A stretch of 64,000 nucleotides of DNA from Flabesymbios commensalis (taxonomy: Eukaryota > Annelida > Polychaeta > Terebellida > Flabelligeridae): assembly GCA_964017125.1 (NCBI GenBank), contig OZ024904.1:2291718-2355717 (forward strand), read 5' to 3'. The notes under the pieces were generated by a model. The model was not told the origin of the DNA, searched no databases, and saw only the letters and a program-made list of their open reading frames with translations. Below are positions 22,403 through 31,852 of this stretch, piece after piece; the first letter of the stretch is position 1; each line of letters begins with the position of its first letter. A program made the position numbers and the translations under genes.

Positions 22403-22654
22403 TTAAACCCTTAAAGCGCTGAAATAATTTTGTGTAAACCATGGAGATCAAAGGGTTTTTTTCAATTTGTGATGGGTCTACAAACATTATAAATATTTTC
22501 ACACTTACAGCGCGGGGATCTACTTTAGATGTCAGAATCTGACGTCTACAGACGTCAGATTCTGACATGGGATCGACTTTAGATGTCAGAAACTGACGTC
22601 CACAGACGTCAGATTCTGACGTCCAAAGTCGATCCCCACGCTGAAAAAGGTTAA
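22403..22654 (-). mobile_element. Family A MITE with a doubled palindrome
   Basis: TTAAACCCTTAAAGCGCTG at the left and CCCCACGCTGAAAAAGGTTAA at the right. The stem GATCGACTTTAGATGTCAG...GACGTC occurs twice in a row (22518-22565 and 22570-22632). It lies 39 bases from tail exon 2, in the intron on the 3' side. Confidence 0.75.
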
Positions 22655-22692
22655 AGATATACGCATGCATGAATTAAAAACATCATACATAC

Positions 22693-22788
22693 CAGCAGCC
22701 ATGTTGTAATAGGTATGAGCCGAGCCATGGTTGTTTGCAGGAGATAAAGGTGTTTCATCAATTCGTCCTCCTCTTTTTTCAACGACGT
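22693..22788 (-). CDS. Receptor exon: cytoplasmic tail 2, YYNM motif
   Basis: 96 bases, phase 1-1 (acceptor TTCATCCACAG, donor GTATGT). It reads VVEKRGGRIDETPLSPANN and then HGSAHTYYNMAAG. YYNM satisfies both YxN (GRB2 type) and YxxM (PI3-kinase p85 type), the combination also seen in the YMNM of CD28. The frame chosen is forced by the phase of the preceding exon; the other frame would meet a stop at once. Confidence 0.75.
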
Positions 22789-22819
22789 CTGTGGATGAAA
22801 AAAGTAAACACACATAGCC

Positions 22820-23311
22820 TACACGGTTTTATGACTTATTTTAAGAAAATAACTATTGATCAATATGAGTCATCGTGCAGAATAAACAATTGTTACGTTT
22901 GTCATAATAGCTAGTGATTAGTTAAATAAATCTTTTTAAAGATGCATCGAATATATGTATATAGGAACAAGTTATATTGTCTATGTTTCGAAACTAATTC
23001 AATACAAATATATAATATAATTGTATGCACTTTATAAATGTCGACTGTCATAACTTTTATATTGCTCTGCAATTAATTATTTTTGTTTTTCATACATGTA
23101 TGTATTATTATATAGAAGAATAAATTTGCGTCGATTTATATTTATATGAACAATTTCATTATGATTATCATATTGTATGCCATATTATGTAAGCATAATA
23201 ATAATGTATATTTATTTATAACCATTTGTTCATTGTACTCATAAATGATTTAATCTTATTATTTTTTTGTATAAATGATTATAGTAAACATGTTAAATAT
23301 AGTGATGTATT
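22820..23311. other. No gene recognised; AT-rich intron
   Basis: Lies in the intron between tail exons 1 and 2 of the receptor. Long runs of A/T, no open frame of note, no repeat I recognise. Confidence 0.5.
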
Positions 23312-23420
23312 CCCAGCAAACACCGGACGCTGGGCCGGTGTTGATTTAGAGTTGGCAAAGAGTCGGAGACGATGGGCCGGCATAGGATCAACAGTGGTTC
23401 GGTGTCTCGTGTTTGCTGGG
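23312..23420. mobile_element. Intact small MITE with CCCAGCAAACAC ends
   Basis: 109 bases with perfect inverted ends CCCAGCAAACAC/GTGTTTGCTGGG and a loosely palindromic interior of CGGACGCTGGGCCGG type. The same terminal sequence is found on other elements here, so it is a family. No transposase is present. The flanks show no certain target duplication. Confidence 0.85.
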
Positions 23421-23725
23421 AAACCGCTATGTGTTTCCTCCCTATAAAATATATATGAATCTGATGAATTTAACCCATGTAACCACTTTTCTCGAACATG
23501 TTAGTCTCAAATAAGTCACGCGTTTTTATTGTATTTCTATAATATTCAGCCTCATCTCATCATCTGTACATCATTCATTTCTCATCTACAGTTTGCACTG
23601 TTTTTAATGAATAACAAAGTCACTTCCCTGACCGTCCCGTTCAATAAGTGACGTTACGCAACTTTCTTACTCACATTACCGGCCGATATGTATATTTTAT
23701 ATATAATGTAATTCATTGTTTATCA

Positions 23726-23841
23726 TTGTTGTAGGGTGGCTCCTTTGATAGCGACATGTGCTTATGTCTTAAAAGGAGTCTCCCTCACCATATTGTATTA
23801 TATATTGGTGGAATAAAGCTGTCTGTCTGTCTGACTGTCTG
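23726..23841 (+). mobile_element. LINE 3'-end fragment with (CTGT)n tail
   Basis: GGCTCCTTTGATAGCGACATG with a partner CTTAAAAGGAGTC forms a hairpin, then ATTGGTGGAATAAAGCTGTCTGTCTGTCTGACTGTCTG. A stem-loop followed by a short tandem tail is typical of CR1/L2-type LINE 3' ends, used by the reverse transcriptase for priming. No coding part is attached. Confidence 0.6.
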
Positions 23842-24088
23842 AAAAAACACTACGGTTTGATAAGCTTTATAATTATAAACATTGCCAGAGAAGCCATGGC
23901 TTGAGTTTTCAATATAAAATTTAAAATACACCGCAAATTTTTTGTTTAGCCCATTGCTACAATGCAGGTTTATTTAAAGGACTTCAAACCTAGGCTTGCC
24001 CATATCTATAAACTCACAAAAAAGTGTGGCACACCACGAGACAAAGGCTATAGGCCTAGGCTATGTAAACAACACAGCCAGCGGAAAG

Positions 24089-24167
24089 ATGGGTAACGTG
24101 ATCTCGCAATGGCCAGAATATAGATCTCCACGTGTGTCTCCTGACCAGCTGACAGGCTTATTATCAG
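24089..24167 (+). CDS. Possible first exon, myristoylation-type start (uncertain)
   Basis: ATG in good context (GGAAAGATGG) opens MGNVISQWPEYRSPRVSP and then DQLTGLLS, followed by a good donor TCAG|GTAAGC in phase 1. MGNVIS fits the MGxxxS N-myristoylation pattern. It lies on the opposite strand, inside an intron of the receptor. I could not find a continuing exon, so it may be chance. If real, it would start a plus-strand gene overlapping the receptor. Confidence 0.25.
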
Positions 24168-24840
24168 GTAAGCGCAAAGACTGTAGGTATTTTAGACAGC
24201 AAAATGTTGTTGTCCCCTAACTCACTTATGGAGATCACTAACACAGTAGACAAAACAAATAACATCTCGGTGTTGTGATAGACAAAGACATGCATATTTG
24301 TAATGAATTGGGTCATTTAACAGGTGTTAGTCGGTGCTATTTCAACATGTTCAATTTGTTCTAAAAGATTCAAGCTTTGCTAAAATGGCAGAGGTTGAAA
24401 ATATGTTTAAAAATATCTCATTTGGTGAGATGTATTTACAATGAGATATTTCAAGTCACTGTATCACATCGAGTGGGACGTGGCACGATGTATGGCTAGA
24501 GCGTGGCGCTTTGCAATCGCCGCTGCCTGTCGTGCACCCCGCTTGGTGCATGTTTTCAGAGAAATACCATGTGTCTCACCTCTCAACGTTGGGACATTGT
24601 TTTTATGTTTGTGCCTTTGAGCAAGTGCTTCACGTGCTTTACTTCACTCAAGTGTATATGAGTACCTGGTAGGAGAGATAAGGCAATGTGTGCGATAATT
24701 TGTAAGCGCAGAACTGGCTACAGGGCTGTATGAACCCCGAGGAGTTAAAATGGCACAGGGTGTTGGATAAGAGGTCTTCAGACTAAACCTGCACCTATAC
24801 CTCTTTTACATAGTCATCTTCCGGTGTAGATGTTTGAGTT

Positions 24841-25301
24841 TCACTGACTGACTGACTGACTGACTGACTGGCTGACTGACTGACTGACTGACTGACTGAC
24901 TGACTGACTGACTGACTGACTGACTGACTGACTGACTGACTGACTGACTGACTGACCGACCGACCGACCGACCGACCGACCGACCGACCGACCGACCGAA
25001 CGAACGACCGACCGACCGTCCGACCGACCAATCGACCGACCGACTGACTCACTGACTGACCAACTGACTGACTCACTGACTGACTCACTGACTGACTCAC
25101 TGACTGACTGACTGACTGACTCACTGACTGACTCACTGACTGACTCACTGACTGACTCACTGACTGACTCACTGACTGACTGACTGACTCACTGACTCAC
25201 TGACTGACTGACTCGCTGACTGACTGACTGACTGACTCACTAACTGACTCACTGACTGACTCACTGACTGACTCACTGACTGACTCACTGACTGACTGAC
25301 A
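24841..25301. repeat. (ACTG)n / (CCGA)n microsatellite, about 460 bases
   Basis: ACTG tetramers with an inner block of CCGA tetramers (about 24953-25045) and many TCACTGACTGAC variants on the right. It lies just past tail exon 1 in the receptor intron. The long serine/glutamine and valine/glycine/arginine frame on the minus strand is only translation of the repeat. Confidence 0.95.
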
Positions 25302-25331
25302 TTATACATCACTTTGATGATAAACACATAC

Positions 25332-25429
25332 CATCAGCCACGTTGTGGTAAGTGTGAGTTGTGTCCTGGTTGTTTGTATCAGGACTAACGTCTGTTTGAT
25401 CACGTCTTTCGTTCCTTTGTTCACGACGT
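25332..25429 (-). CDS. Receptor exon: cytoplasmic tail 1, YHNV motif
   Basis: 98 bases, phase 2 in and phase 1 out (acceptor TACTGTTAAACAG, donor GTATGT). The product starts very basic (RREQRNERR) as expected just inside the membrane and ends VSPDTNNQDTTHTYHNVAD. YHNV fits the YxN pattern bound by GRB2-type SH2 domains when phosphorylated (family knowledge; not shown here). The end is similar to the next exon (SP..NN...HTYxN), so the two arose by duplication. Confidence 0.75.
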
Positions 25430-25632
25430 CTGTTTAACAGTACAAGAAAAAATAAAATAAAATTGCACATGTATTTGAAAAAATCGAAAAAAATGTAATG
25501 ACATTGAAATTAGTTTTGAAGGTAGGCCTATCATATACGTTCAGCATCATGCATCATGCATCATGCAAAAATATATTTAAAAAATGAACAAATCATGAGG
25601 AAAGAACAAATCATGCCAGATGGATAGTTAAA

Positions 25633-25830
25633 TCATAACCATTACAGCGCAGAAATAGTTTTTGTAGGCCTATGTACTATGACGACTAAAGGTTTTTTAT
25701 ATTTGAAATCCTCATAAATGTCTTTCCGGTTCATTGAATACCTATATGGGTATAATGCAATTATACCTTTTTTTATTTCAGTGCGGGGATCAACTTTTAT
25801 ACTGCTGATTCTGACGTCTAAACACGAAAA
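25633..25830 (-). mobile_element. Eroded family A MITE
   Basis: TTACAGCGCAGAAATAGTTTTTG, ATTTGAAATCCTCATAAATGTC, GGTTCATTGAATACCTATATGGGT, then TCAGTGCGGGGATCAACTTTTATACTGCTGATTCTGACGTCTAAA. The order and words match the reversed family, with many changes. Confidence 0.6.
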
Positions 25831-25850
25831 TCGGGAGAAAGGTAGTAAGA

Positions 25851-26013
25851 AATGAAATGAATAGGGCTTTAAGCCACCTCTGTGCACATATAGGCTAAAC
25901 TGGGCCAGGAGAGCCTCCTGAGGATGGTGAGATGAATGAGATGACACTGTCCTCCACCCACAGGATTCGAAATTCGAACCCTGGCAGTCTGAGGCCGAGC
26001 ACGCTACCTCTCG
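25851..26013 (-). mobile_element. SINE fragment, 3' half
   Basis: Reversed tail TGAAATGAATAGGGC, body to GACACTGTCCTCC, then the second tRNA-like module up to CACGCTACCTCTCG. The first module is absent. It is more diverged than the other copies. Confidence 0.8.
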
Positions 26014-26732
26014 AAAGGTAATTATAAGGATCTCGCCCTCCACTATGTTCCGGGCTAGAACGCAGCAAGTATCCGAAACGTTTGCCTGGCGAGCCCGGCA
26101 AATTTCATTTATGGCCGGGTATTGGCCAAGGTTCTCAGTCACGTGATCATCATGCCTGTGCTATTGAGGCCTGTAAATAATTTTCTGGGTCAAGTCATAG
26201 GAAATGCATCAGAGGGGAAATACAATACAGTGAACAACTCTTCATCCGGGGAAGTGACCTTTCAAAAATGCCTGAATTCGGGGATTTTCATCAAAAAATA
26301 GCAACAAGTCACAAACATTCGCCACTGGGGCATACCAGAGGCTACATGAAGCTAGGCCACGCCGCGTAGTGTGGCTCTGTGAAACCAGAGTACTGAAACG
26401 TATACTCACATCATCAGAAATGGTTGAATTGGCCGAAATATTTTTCGGGGGGGTGTTTTAAAAATGCTCTCATATGATAAATAACTGATGGAATGTTTCA
26501 AAATCAGCTGAGTGGATGCATAAATGGTCGCTAAATTGGGTAAACCCAATTAAAATGCATTGTGGGCGTTAATAGGGGTTAAATAGATCCTCCCTGTAAC
26601 ACGCTGTGGAGGGTGGCGTTTGCTAACTAACAGTTTGACAAAGGCTGTTAGCATGCCGAAACATGCGAAATTTACGTCGATACACTGGTCTCTACCTTAA
26701 CTCGACAAGGCCGCCATTAATGTGATCGCCTA
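26014..26732. other. No gene recognised
   Basis: Mixed sequence in the intron between the membrane exon and tail exon 1. No frame, hairpin or family I can name. Confidence 0.45.
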
Positions 26733-26870
26733 GTCAGATTGAGAAGGGAGAAACAATGCTGCTTCTCTGAAACCCCCCACACGGGAACAGCGGGGTTCGA
26801 AACCGGGACGCATGCATGACTGGTGAGGGAGTCAGGTGCTCTAGCCATTGCGCCATGTCCCCTTCTCTCT
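26733..26870 (-). mobile_element. tRNA-headed SINE of a second family
   Basis: On the minus strand GGGGACATGGCGCAATGGCTAG starts a tRNA-like head with box A GGCGCAATGGCTAGAGCACC and box B GGTTTCGAACCCC, and the acceptor-like ends GGGGACA/TGTTCCC nearly pair. The anticodon arm has an eight-base loop and the T stem is mismatched, so it is not a working tRNA gene. A short body follows toward 26733. Confidence 0.6.
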
Positions 26871-26941
26871 TGGCCGAAGTCACACGTTGACTTGTTTATA
26901 TAGGGGCTCATTGTGGAAATCCTTGTTGAGATATGCAAGAA

Positions 26942-27050
26942 CCCAGCAAACAAGAGACATTCACCCAATGCTGGGTTACTGTTGGCCCGCCGTCTTCGAC
27001 GCTGGCCCAACATTTAACCAGCATTGGGTGAACGTTTCGTGTATGCTGGG
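26942..27050. mobile_element. Intact hairpin MITE, CCCAGCAAAC family
   Basis: 109 bases from CCCAGCAAACAAGAGACATTC to GTATGCTGGG. Almost the whole length folds back on itself: TTCACCCAATGCTGG with CCAGCATTGGGTGAA. The loop is GCCGTCTTCGACGCTGGC. Its core is shared with 13631, 29374, 35926 and 61154. It lies in the receptor intron next to the membrane exon. Confidence 0.85.
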
Positions 27051-27326
27051 AAGAGGGTGTTGCACAGTAGGCCTATCTTTGTACCAGATGTATATTTGGA
27101 CTTGAAATAATAATGTTAATACTGGCCGGAATTTGTATGTGATGCCATTTATTAATCCTCCACCCAGCCTAGAAAGAGTGTACATTTCCAATTTTTATTT
27201 TTTTGCGAATATCTTGTGGACTAAAATATTTGATGACAATCCACACTACATGTTATTGTAACATGTATACTTCAGTTATTTTTATGAACTGAAATCATTT
27301 CACCCCGACTTTAAACAAGTTCTTAC

Positions 27327-27441
27327 CTTTTAAATATAATGACGAACACAACAACACATATCATGATAATGATGACAATGACTCCCCCCACGGCTCCTCC
27401 AATCACAGCCCCTGAAGATGTCCCAGTAGAGGCCGCCATAA
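27327..27441 (-). CDS. Receptor exon: transmembrane helix
   Basis: 115 bases between acceptor GTAACGTTACAG and donor GTAAGA, entering in phase 1 and leaving in phase 2. It encodes a short linker ASTGTSSG, then GAVIGGAVGGVIVIIIMICVV and VFVIIF, followed by Lys-Arg. That is an uninterrupted hydrophobic helix with small-xxx-small (GxxxG) motifs on the outer half and a basic stop-transfer end. This makes the EGF protein a type I membrane protein. It is too short for ordinary ORF listing and was found by phase matching with the EGF exon. Confidence 0.85.
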
Positions 27442-27886
27442 CTGTAACGTTGTAAACACTTTGAGGAATAAATTCACTTAATTGTTTCATTCAAAACTTT
27501 AAAATTGTTAGTTGAATGTATATATAGATATGCCTTTTTATCGATTTAGTCATCGACAGTACATTATGGAATAGCGTTATGAAAACAGATGAAATTGCTA
27601 ACGCAATGTGTAGTTTACCTTTAAGTAAATAAAGACACAACGTTCTTTCTACTTTTGTGATGTACATTATATTATAGAATCATGTAGTGTTTAACGACCA
27701 AGAACACATGTGTATTTTATATTCTTAATCTTCGTGGAGCAGCCCAGATATAAAACCCTCTAAACAGTTTACTTTAGTATTTCAGACAATCCAAATCCTA
27801 CCCGGATTAACTAATTTCCAGCCATATGTTAATGCTACTTAATAGGCCTATTGAGTTTTATACATAGAGCATTATGACATACTGAC

Positions 27887-28498
27887 CCGTGCAAGCTCCA
27901 TCTGTTTTCTCATAGCCTTCTTCACATGAGCAGATGAATCCACCTTGTGTGTTATTACATAACTGATCACAATCATGATCACCAGAAGCACATTCATCTA
28001 CATCCTGACATCTGTTACCATCATAATTAAAGCCACTGGAGCAGATACAGTGATAGTCACCAGCGTAAATAACACAAACCATGTTTGGCTCATCACACGT
28101 GTGATCATCGTCAGAGACACACTTAATATAATCCACGCAGTGCTTGCCGTCTGGTCCAAGTCTGTAAGTATCGTTACAAGAACACAAGAAAGAGCCGATG
28201 GTGTTCAGACAAACCTGTTCACAGTCATGACCGCTGTTGGTACACTCATCGATGTCCTCGCATTCAACCTGATTGATTTCTTTGTACCCTGGTCTACACC
28301 AACATTGATAAGATCCTTCAGTATCTCTACATTTCTGATCACATACATCACTCTCATCCTCACACTCATCAATGTTCTGACAGTTGTGAGTGTCTCCATC
28401 TTCTAGTTTATAACCCACAGGACACTCACATTGGTAAATGCCATCAGACAGTGGATTACAGGTGTGAGAACATGAAGCGTAGATACAGGAATCCTTAA
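27887..28498 (-). CDS. Receptor exon: five EGF modules, unit 1, intact
   Basis: 204 codons, open, phase 1-1 (acceptor TTGTGTTTCAG, donor GTCAGT). Same five modules as unit 3, with two residues fewer between the third and fourth cysteines of module 1 (CSHTCNPLSDG against CSHTCRPNPLSDG) and small substitutions (NMVCVIYAG). It is the membrane-proximal block: the next exon downstream in the gene, in matching phase, is the transmembrane exon. Confidence 0.9.
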
Positions 28499-28829
28499 CT
28501 GAAACACAAGACAGACGTCTCATCACATCGATAGGCGCCTCGTGACATCGTTAAAGCACGGGCATAATTTAGCCAAGAGTATGTTCACCATGTTCACTTG
28601 ATTCTATTACAAGAATAACCAGGATAACTTACATCTTATCTGTTAAAATTAATTGTGTTTCCTCGTCTGAAACAAACTGTTTCCTTAATTACCAAGATCG
28701 ATTAATTTAAATCGTAGATGAAATCGTCACTTTTCGCTTCAAGATAACCATTTTAAATTAATTTTAAATTGGGTTGAGTACGTGCTGTTTCCACTCACGA
28801 CATGTTTTTCCATCATTTTTAAGGATATA

Positions 28830-29310
28830 CGGAATACAGAATACTGCGTTTGCTCATCGTGGTTGGCTCTATCACTGAAGTTAAGCAACGTCGCGCCCGT
28901 CATAATTGGATGGGTGAACGCCTGGTGACTGCCAGGTGCTGTATACACTCGTGGGGCTCGTCTGACTGAGCTAGAGTTGGACGTAAAAGAACCTCAATGT
29001 ACGTAGGCGCAGTTTCCATCCAGCGAGACCCCAGAAAATCCACAATGTGTGAGTACTTAGCACATAAGGCGAATTTGCTTGGAATAAAATCAGCTTGATG
29101 CGCCTCAACGGCAGCTCAGCTGTATATCTCCCAGGAGACTGAGTTGGGATTTGAATGATAACAGGCCCTGCTAAGTTACTCTCGATGTTCAGCGCTCTGA
29201 ACAGCTTCCGGCTGGATACATGCGCTATATAAGCTTTCATTCATTCATTCATTCATTCATTCATTCATTCATTCATTCATTCATTCATTCATTCATTCAT
29301 TCATTCATTC
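28830..29310 (+). mobile_element. SINE with a 5S rRNA-derived head (SINE3-like)
   Basis: GAAGTTAAGCAACGTCGCGCCCG and TTGGATGGGTGAACGCC...CCAGGTGCTGTA correspond to the internal promoter (box A to box C) of 5S rRNA. A unique body of about 280 bases and an (ATTC)n tail (29239-29310) follow. ATATA duplications flank it (28825-28829, 29311-29315). It sits inside an EGF exon. The 5S-like part carries several changes, so it is not a 5S gene. Confidence 0.88.
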
Positions 29311-29373
29311 ATATATCCTTCCCTGCAGACACAAACAAAAGACTCATCATCTCCTGCCAGGCTTTGCATCCAT

Positions 29374-29452
29374 GAAGCAAATACAATACGTTGACCCAAT
29401 GTTGATTTACTGTTGGGCCATCGTCTGCGACGCTGGCCCAACAATAAAACAA
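29374..29452. mobile_element. MITE-like piece inside the same EGF exon
   Basis: GTTGACCCAATGTTGATTTACTGTTGGGCC and GTCTGCGACGCTGGCCCAACA repeat the core of the CCCAGCAAAC element at 26942. It replaces or splits the exon words GCATTCATGGTCGCATCC of the sister units. Confidence 0.65.
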
Positions 29453-29488
29453 CATTCACATCCACAATCTGTGTCAAACAAATAATTA

Positions 29489-29935
29489 TTAACCCTTTAA
29501 GCGCTAAAAACGCAACCCTTACAGCGCGGGGATCGACTTTAGTGGACAGAATCTGACGTCTAAAGGCGATCCCCGCACTGTGAAAATCAATACATTTCTA
29601 ATGGCCGTAGACCCACAACATAGGTATTCAAATGAATCAGAAAGAGCTAACTGAGAAATTTATGGTGATTTCAAATTGAAAAAAACCCTTTGATTGCGAT
29701 GTTTTTTACAAATTAATTTAAATGGTTTTTAAAATGGTTGAACCCGTTTTATTAGTCGATCAAATCTCAGTTATTGGGAATTAAATGTGCGTTTAAACAA
29801 TAATTGCAAATGTTTGGTTTCAAATTGAACAAATATGAGTAATTTTCATTCACTTGAAGTTGTTGGTCGCGGTCGCGAGACACAACTTCAAGTGGGTGAG
29901 AAGTTAACCCTTAAAGTGCAGGGATCGACTTTAGA
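29489..29935 (+). mobile_element. MITE pair of unit 1 (family A then family B)
   Basis: TTAACCCTTTAAGCGC leads into a shortened family A element (GCGGGGATCGACTTTAGTGG ... CCCTTTGATTGCG), then a family B body (CTCAGTTATTGGGAATTAAATG ...) with the hairpin CACTTGAAGTTG...CAACTTCAAGTG (29851-29900) and TTAACCCTTAAAGTGC. Confidence 0.7.
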
Positions 29936-30165
29936 CTACATTATATTATAGAATCATGTAGTGTTTAACGACCAGGAACACATGTGTATTTTATATTCTT
30001 AATCTTCGTGGAGCAGCCCAGATATAAAACTCTACCCTCTAAACAGATTACTTTAGTATTTCAGACAATCCAAATCCTACCCGGATTAACAGATTTCCAG
30101 CCATCTGTTATTGCTACGTAATAGGCCTACTGAGTTTTATACATAGAGCATTATGACATACTGAC

Positions 30166-30737
30166 CCGTACATGCTCCGTCTGTTCTTTCATAGCCTTCT
30201 TCACATGAGCAGATGAATCCACCTTGTGTATTATTACACACCTGATCACAATCATGATCACCAGAAGCACATTCATCTACATCCTGACATCTGTTACCAT
30301 CATAATTAAAGCCACTGGAGCAGATACAGTGATAGTCACCAGCGTCATTAACACAAACCATGTGTGGCTCATCACACGTGTGATCATCGTCAGAGACACA
30401 CTTAATATAATCCACGCAGTGCTTGCCGTCTGGTCCAAGTCTGTAAGTATCGTTACAAGAACACAAGAAAGAGCCGATGGTGTTCAGACAAACCTGTTCA
30501 CAGTCATGACCGCTGTTGGTACACTCATCAATGTCCTCGCATTCAACCTGATTGATTTCTTTGTACCCTGGTCAACACCAACATTGATAAGATCCTTCAG
30601 TATCTCTACATTCCTGATCACATACATCACTCTCATCCTCACACTCATCAATGTACACTCACATTGGTAAATGCCATCAGACAGTGGATTAGGCCTACAG
30701 GTGTGAGAACATGGAGCGTCGATACAGGAATCCTCAA
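30166..30737 (-). pseudogene. Receptor exon: five EGF modules, unit 2, broken
   Basis: Homologous to 31853-32470 but 46 bases shorter: the stretch coding for the end of module 1 and the start of module 2 is gone (junction near 30653), which shifts the frame. In addition the CWCRPG codons read TGT TGG TGT TGA (about 30572), a stop where the sister copies have AGA. The splice sites (TTGTGTTTCAG-like acceptor, GTCAGT donor) are still good. Because neighbouring exons are phase 1, leaving this exon out would keep the message in frame. Including it would truncate the protein before the membrane helix. Confidence 0.85.
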
Positions 30738-31023
30738 CTGAAACACAAAACAGACGTCTCATCACATGAGTAAAGCACTGGCATAATTTAGCCAAGAGTA
30801 TGTTCACTTGATTCTATTACATCATGAATTACATCATGAATAACCATGATAACATACATCTTATCTGTTAAAAGTAATTGTGTTTCATCAACTGAATCAA
30901 CCTGTTTCCTTAAAATACCAAAATGAATAAGTTTAAAGCGTCGATAAAATAATCACTTTTCGGTTCAAGATAACCATTTTAAATTAATTTTAAATTGGGT
31001 TGCGTTGTTTTGTTTCCACTCAC

Positions 31024-31122
31024 GACATGTTTTTCCATCATTTTTAAGGATATATCCTTCTCTGCAGACACAATCAAACGACTCCTCATCTCCTGCAGAG
31101 CATTCATGGTCGCATCCACAAT
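31024..31122 (-). CDS. Receptor exon: single EGF module, unit 2
   Basis: 33 codons with all six cysteines (CGCDHEC, FDCVC and GKTC). Acceptor GTCTTTGACAG before 31122 and donor GTGAGT after 31024; phase 1-1. It precedes the broken five-EGF exon of the same unit and is the cleanest version of this small exon. Confidence 0.75.
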
Positions 31123-31163
31123 CTGTCAAAGACAACATAATTATTTACCCTTTAACGATCTAT

Positions 31164-31622
31164 AATCCCTTTAACCCGTACAGTGCGGGGATCGACTTTA
31201 GTCGACAGAATCTGACGTCTGCAGACGTCAGATTCTCGACGACTAAAGTCAATCCTCGCACTGTAAGAATCAACATATTTGTAATGGCCGTAGACCCATA
31301 ACATAGACCTATTCAAATGAATCAGATAGAGCTAACTAAGACATTTATGGTGATTTCAAATTGAAAAAAACCCTTTGATTGCGATGTTTTTTACAAATTA
31401 ATTTAAATGGTTTTTAAAATGGTTAAACCCCCGTTTTATTAGTCGGTCAGATCTCTGTTATTGGGAATTAAATGTGCGTTTAAACAATAATTGCAAATGT
31501 TTGGTTTCAAATTGAACAAATATGCGTCATTTTCACTCACTTGAAGTTGTTCGTCGCGGTCGCGAGACACAACTTCAAGTGGGTGAGAAGTTAACCCTTA
31601 AAGTGCAGGGATCGACTTTAGA
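31164..31622 (+). mobile_element. MITE pair of unit 2
   Basis: Same arrangement as unit 1, with a complete family A palindrome (GATCGACTTTAGTCGACAG ... TCGACGACTAAAGTC) and the CACTTGAAGTTG hairpin near 31540-31590. It ends at the unit junction inside GGGATCGACTTTAGAC. Confidence 0.7.
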
Positions 31623-31852
31623 CTACATTATATTATAGAATCATGTAGTGTTTAACGACCAGGAACACATGTGTATTTTATATTCTTAATCTTCGTGGAG
31701 CAGCCCAGATATAAAACTCTACCCTCTAAACAGATTACTTTCGTATTTCAGACAATCCAAATCCTACCCGGATTAACTGATTTCCAGCAATCTGTTATTG
31801 CTACTTAATAGGCCTACTGAGTTTTATACATAGAGCATTATGACATACTGAC

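Larger units (their letters stand above)
28799..29468 (-). pseudogene. Receptor exon: single EGF module, unit 1, split by insertions
   Basis: The two ends match the 99-base EGF exon (GACATGTTTTTCCATC at 28799 onward; CATCCACAATCTG ending at 29471). Between them lie a 5S-headed SINE (28830-29310, target duplication ATATA) and a short MITE-like piece (about 29374-29452). The coding module can no longer be read through, although donor GTGAGT and an acceptor-like AG remain. It is probably skipped. Confidence 0.85.

Noticed and set aside
24795-25172. A 125-codon minus-strand frame rich in Ser-Gln-Ser-Val repeats.
   Set aside because: It is translation of the ACTG/CCGA microsatellite.
24841-25301. 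A CRISPR-like array.
   Set aside because: Plain tetramer repeats without unique spacers in an animal genome.
26733-26870. A tRNA gene on the minus strand.
   Set aside because: The T stem does not pair, the anticodon loop has eight bases and a SINE-like body follows; called a SINE.
27975-28406. Long plus-strand frames opposite the EGF exons (also 30224-30670 and 31911-32474).
   Set aside because: They mirror the codon pattern of the EGF exons; the minus-strand frames have conserved cysteines, splice sites and phases.
28850-28950. A 5S rRNA gene.
   Set aside because: The 5' part of 5S is poorly matched, no T-run terminator follows, and an ATTC-tailed body is attached with target duplications; called a SINE head.
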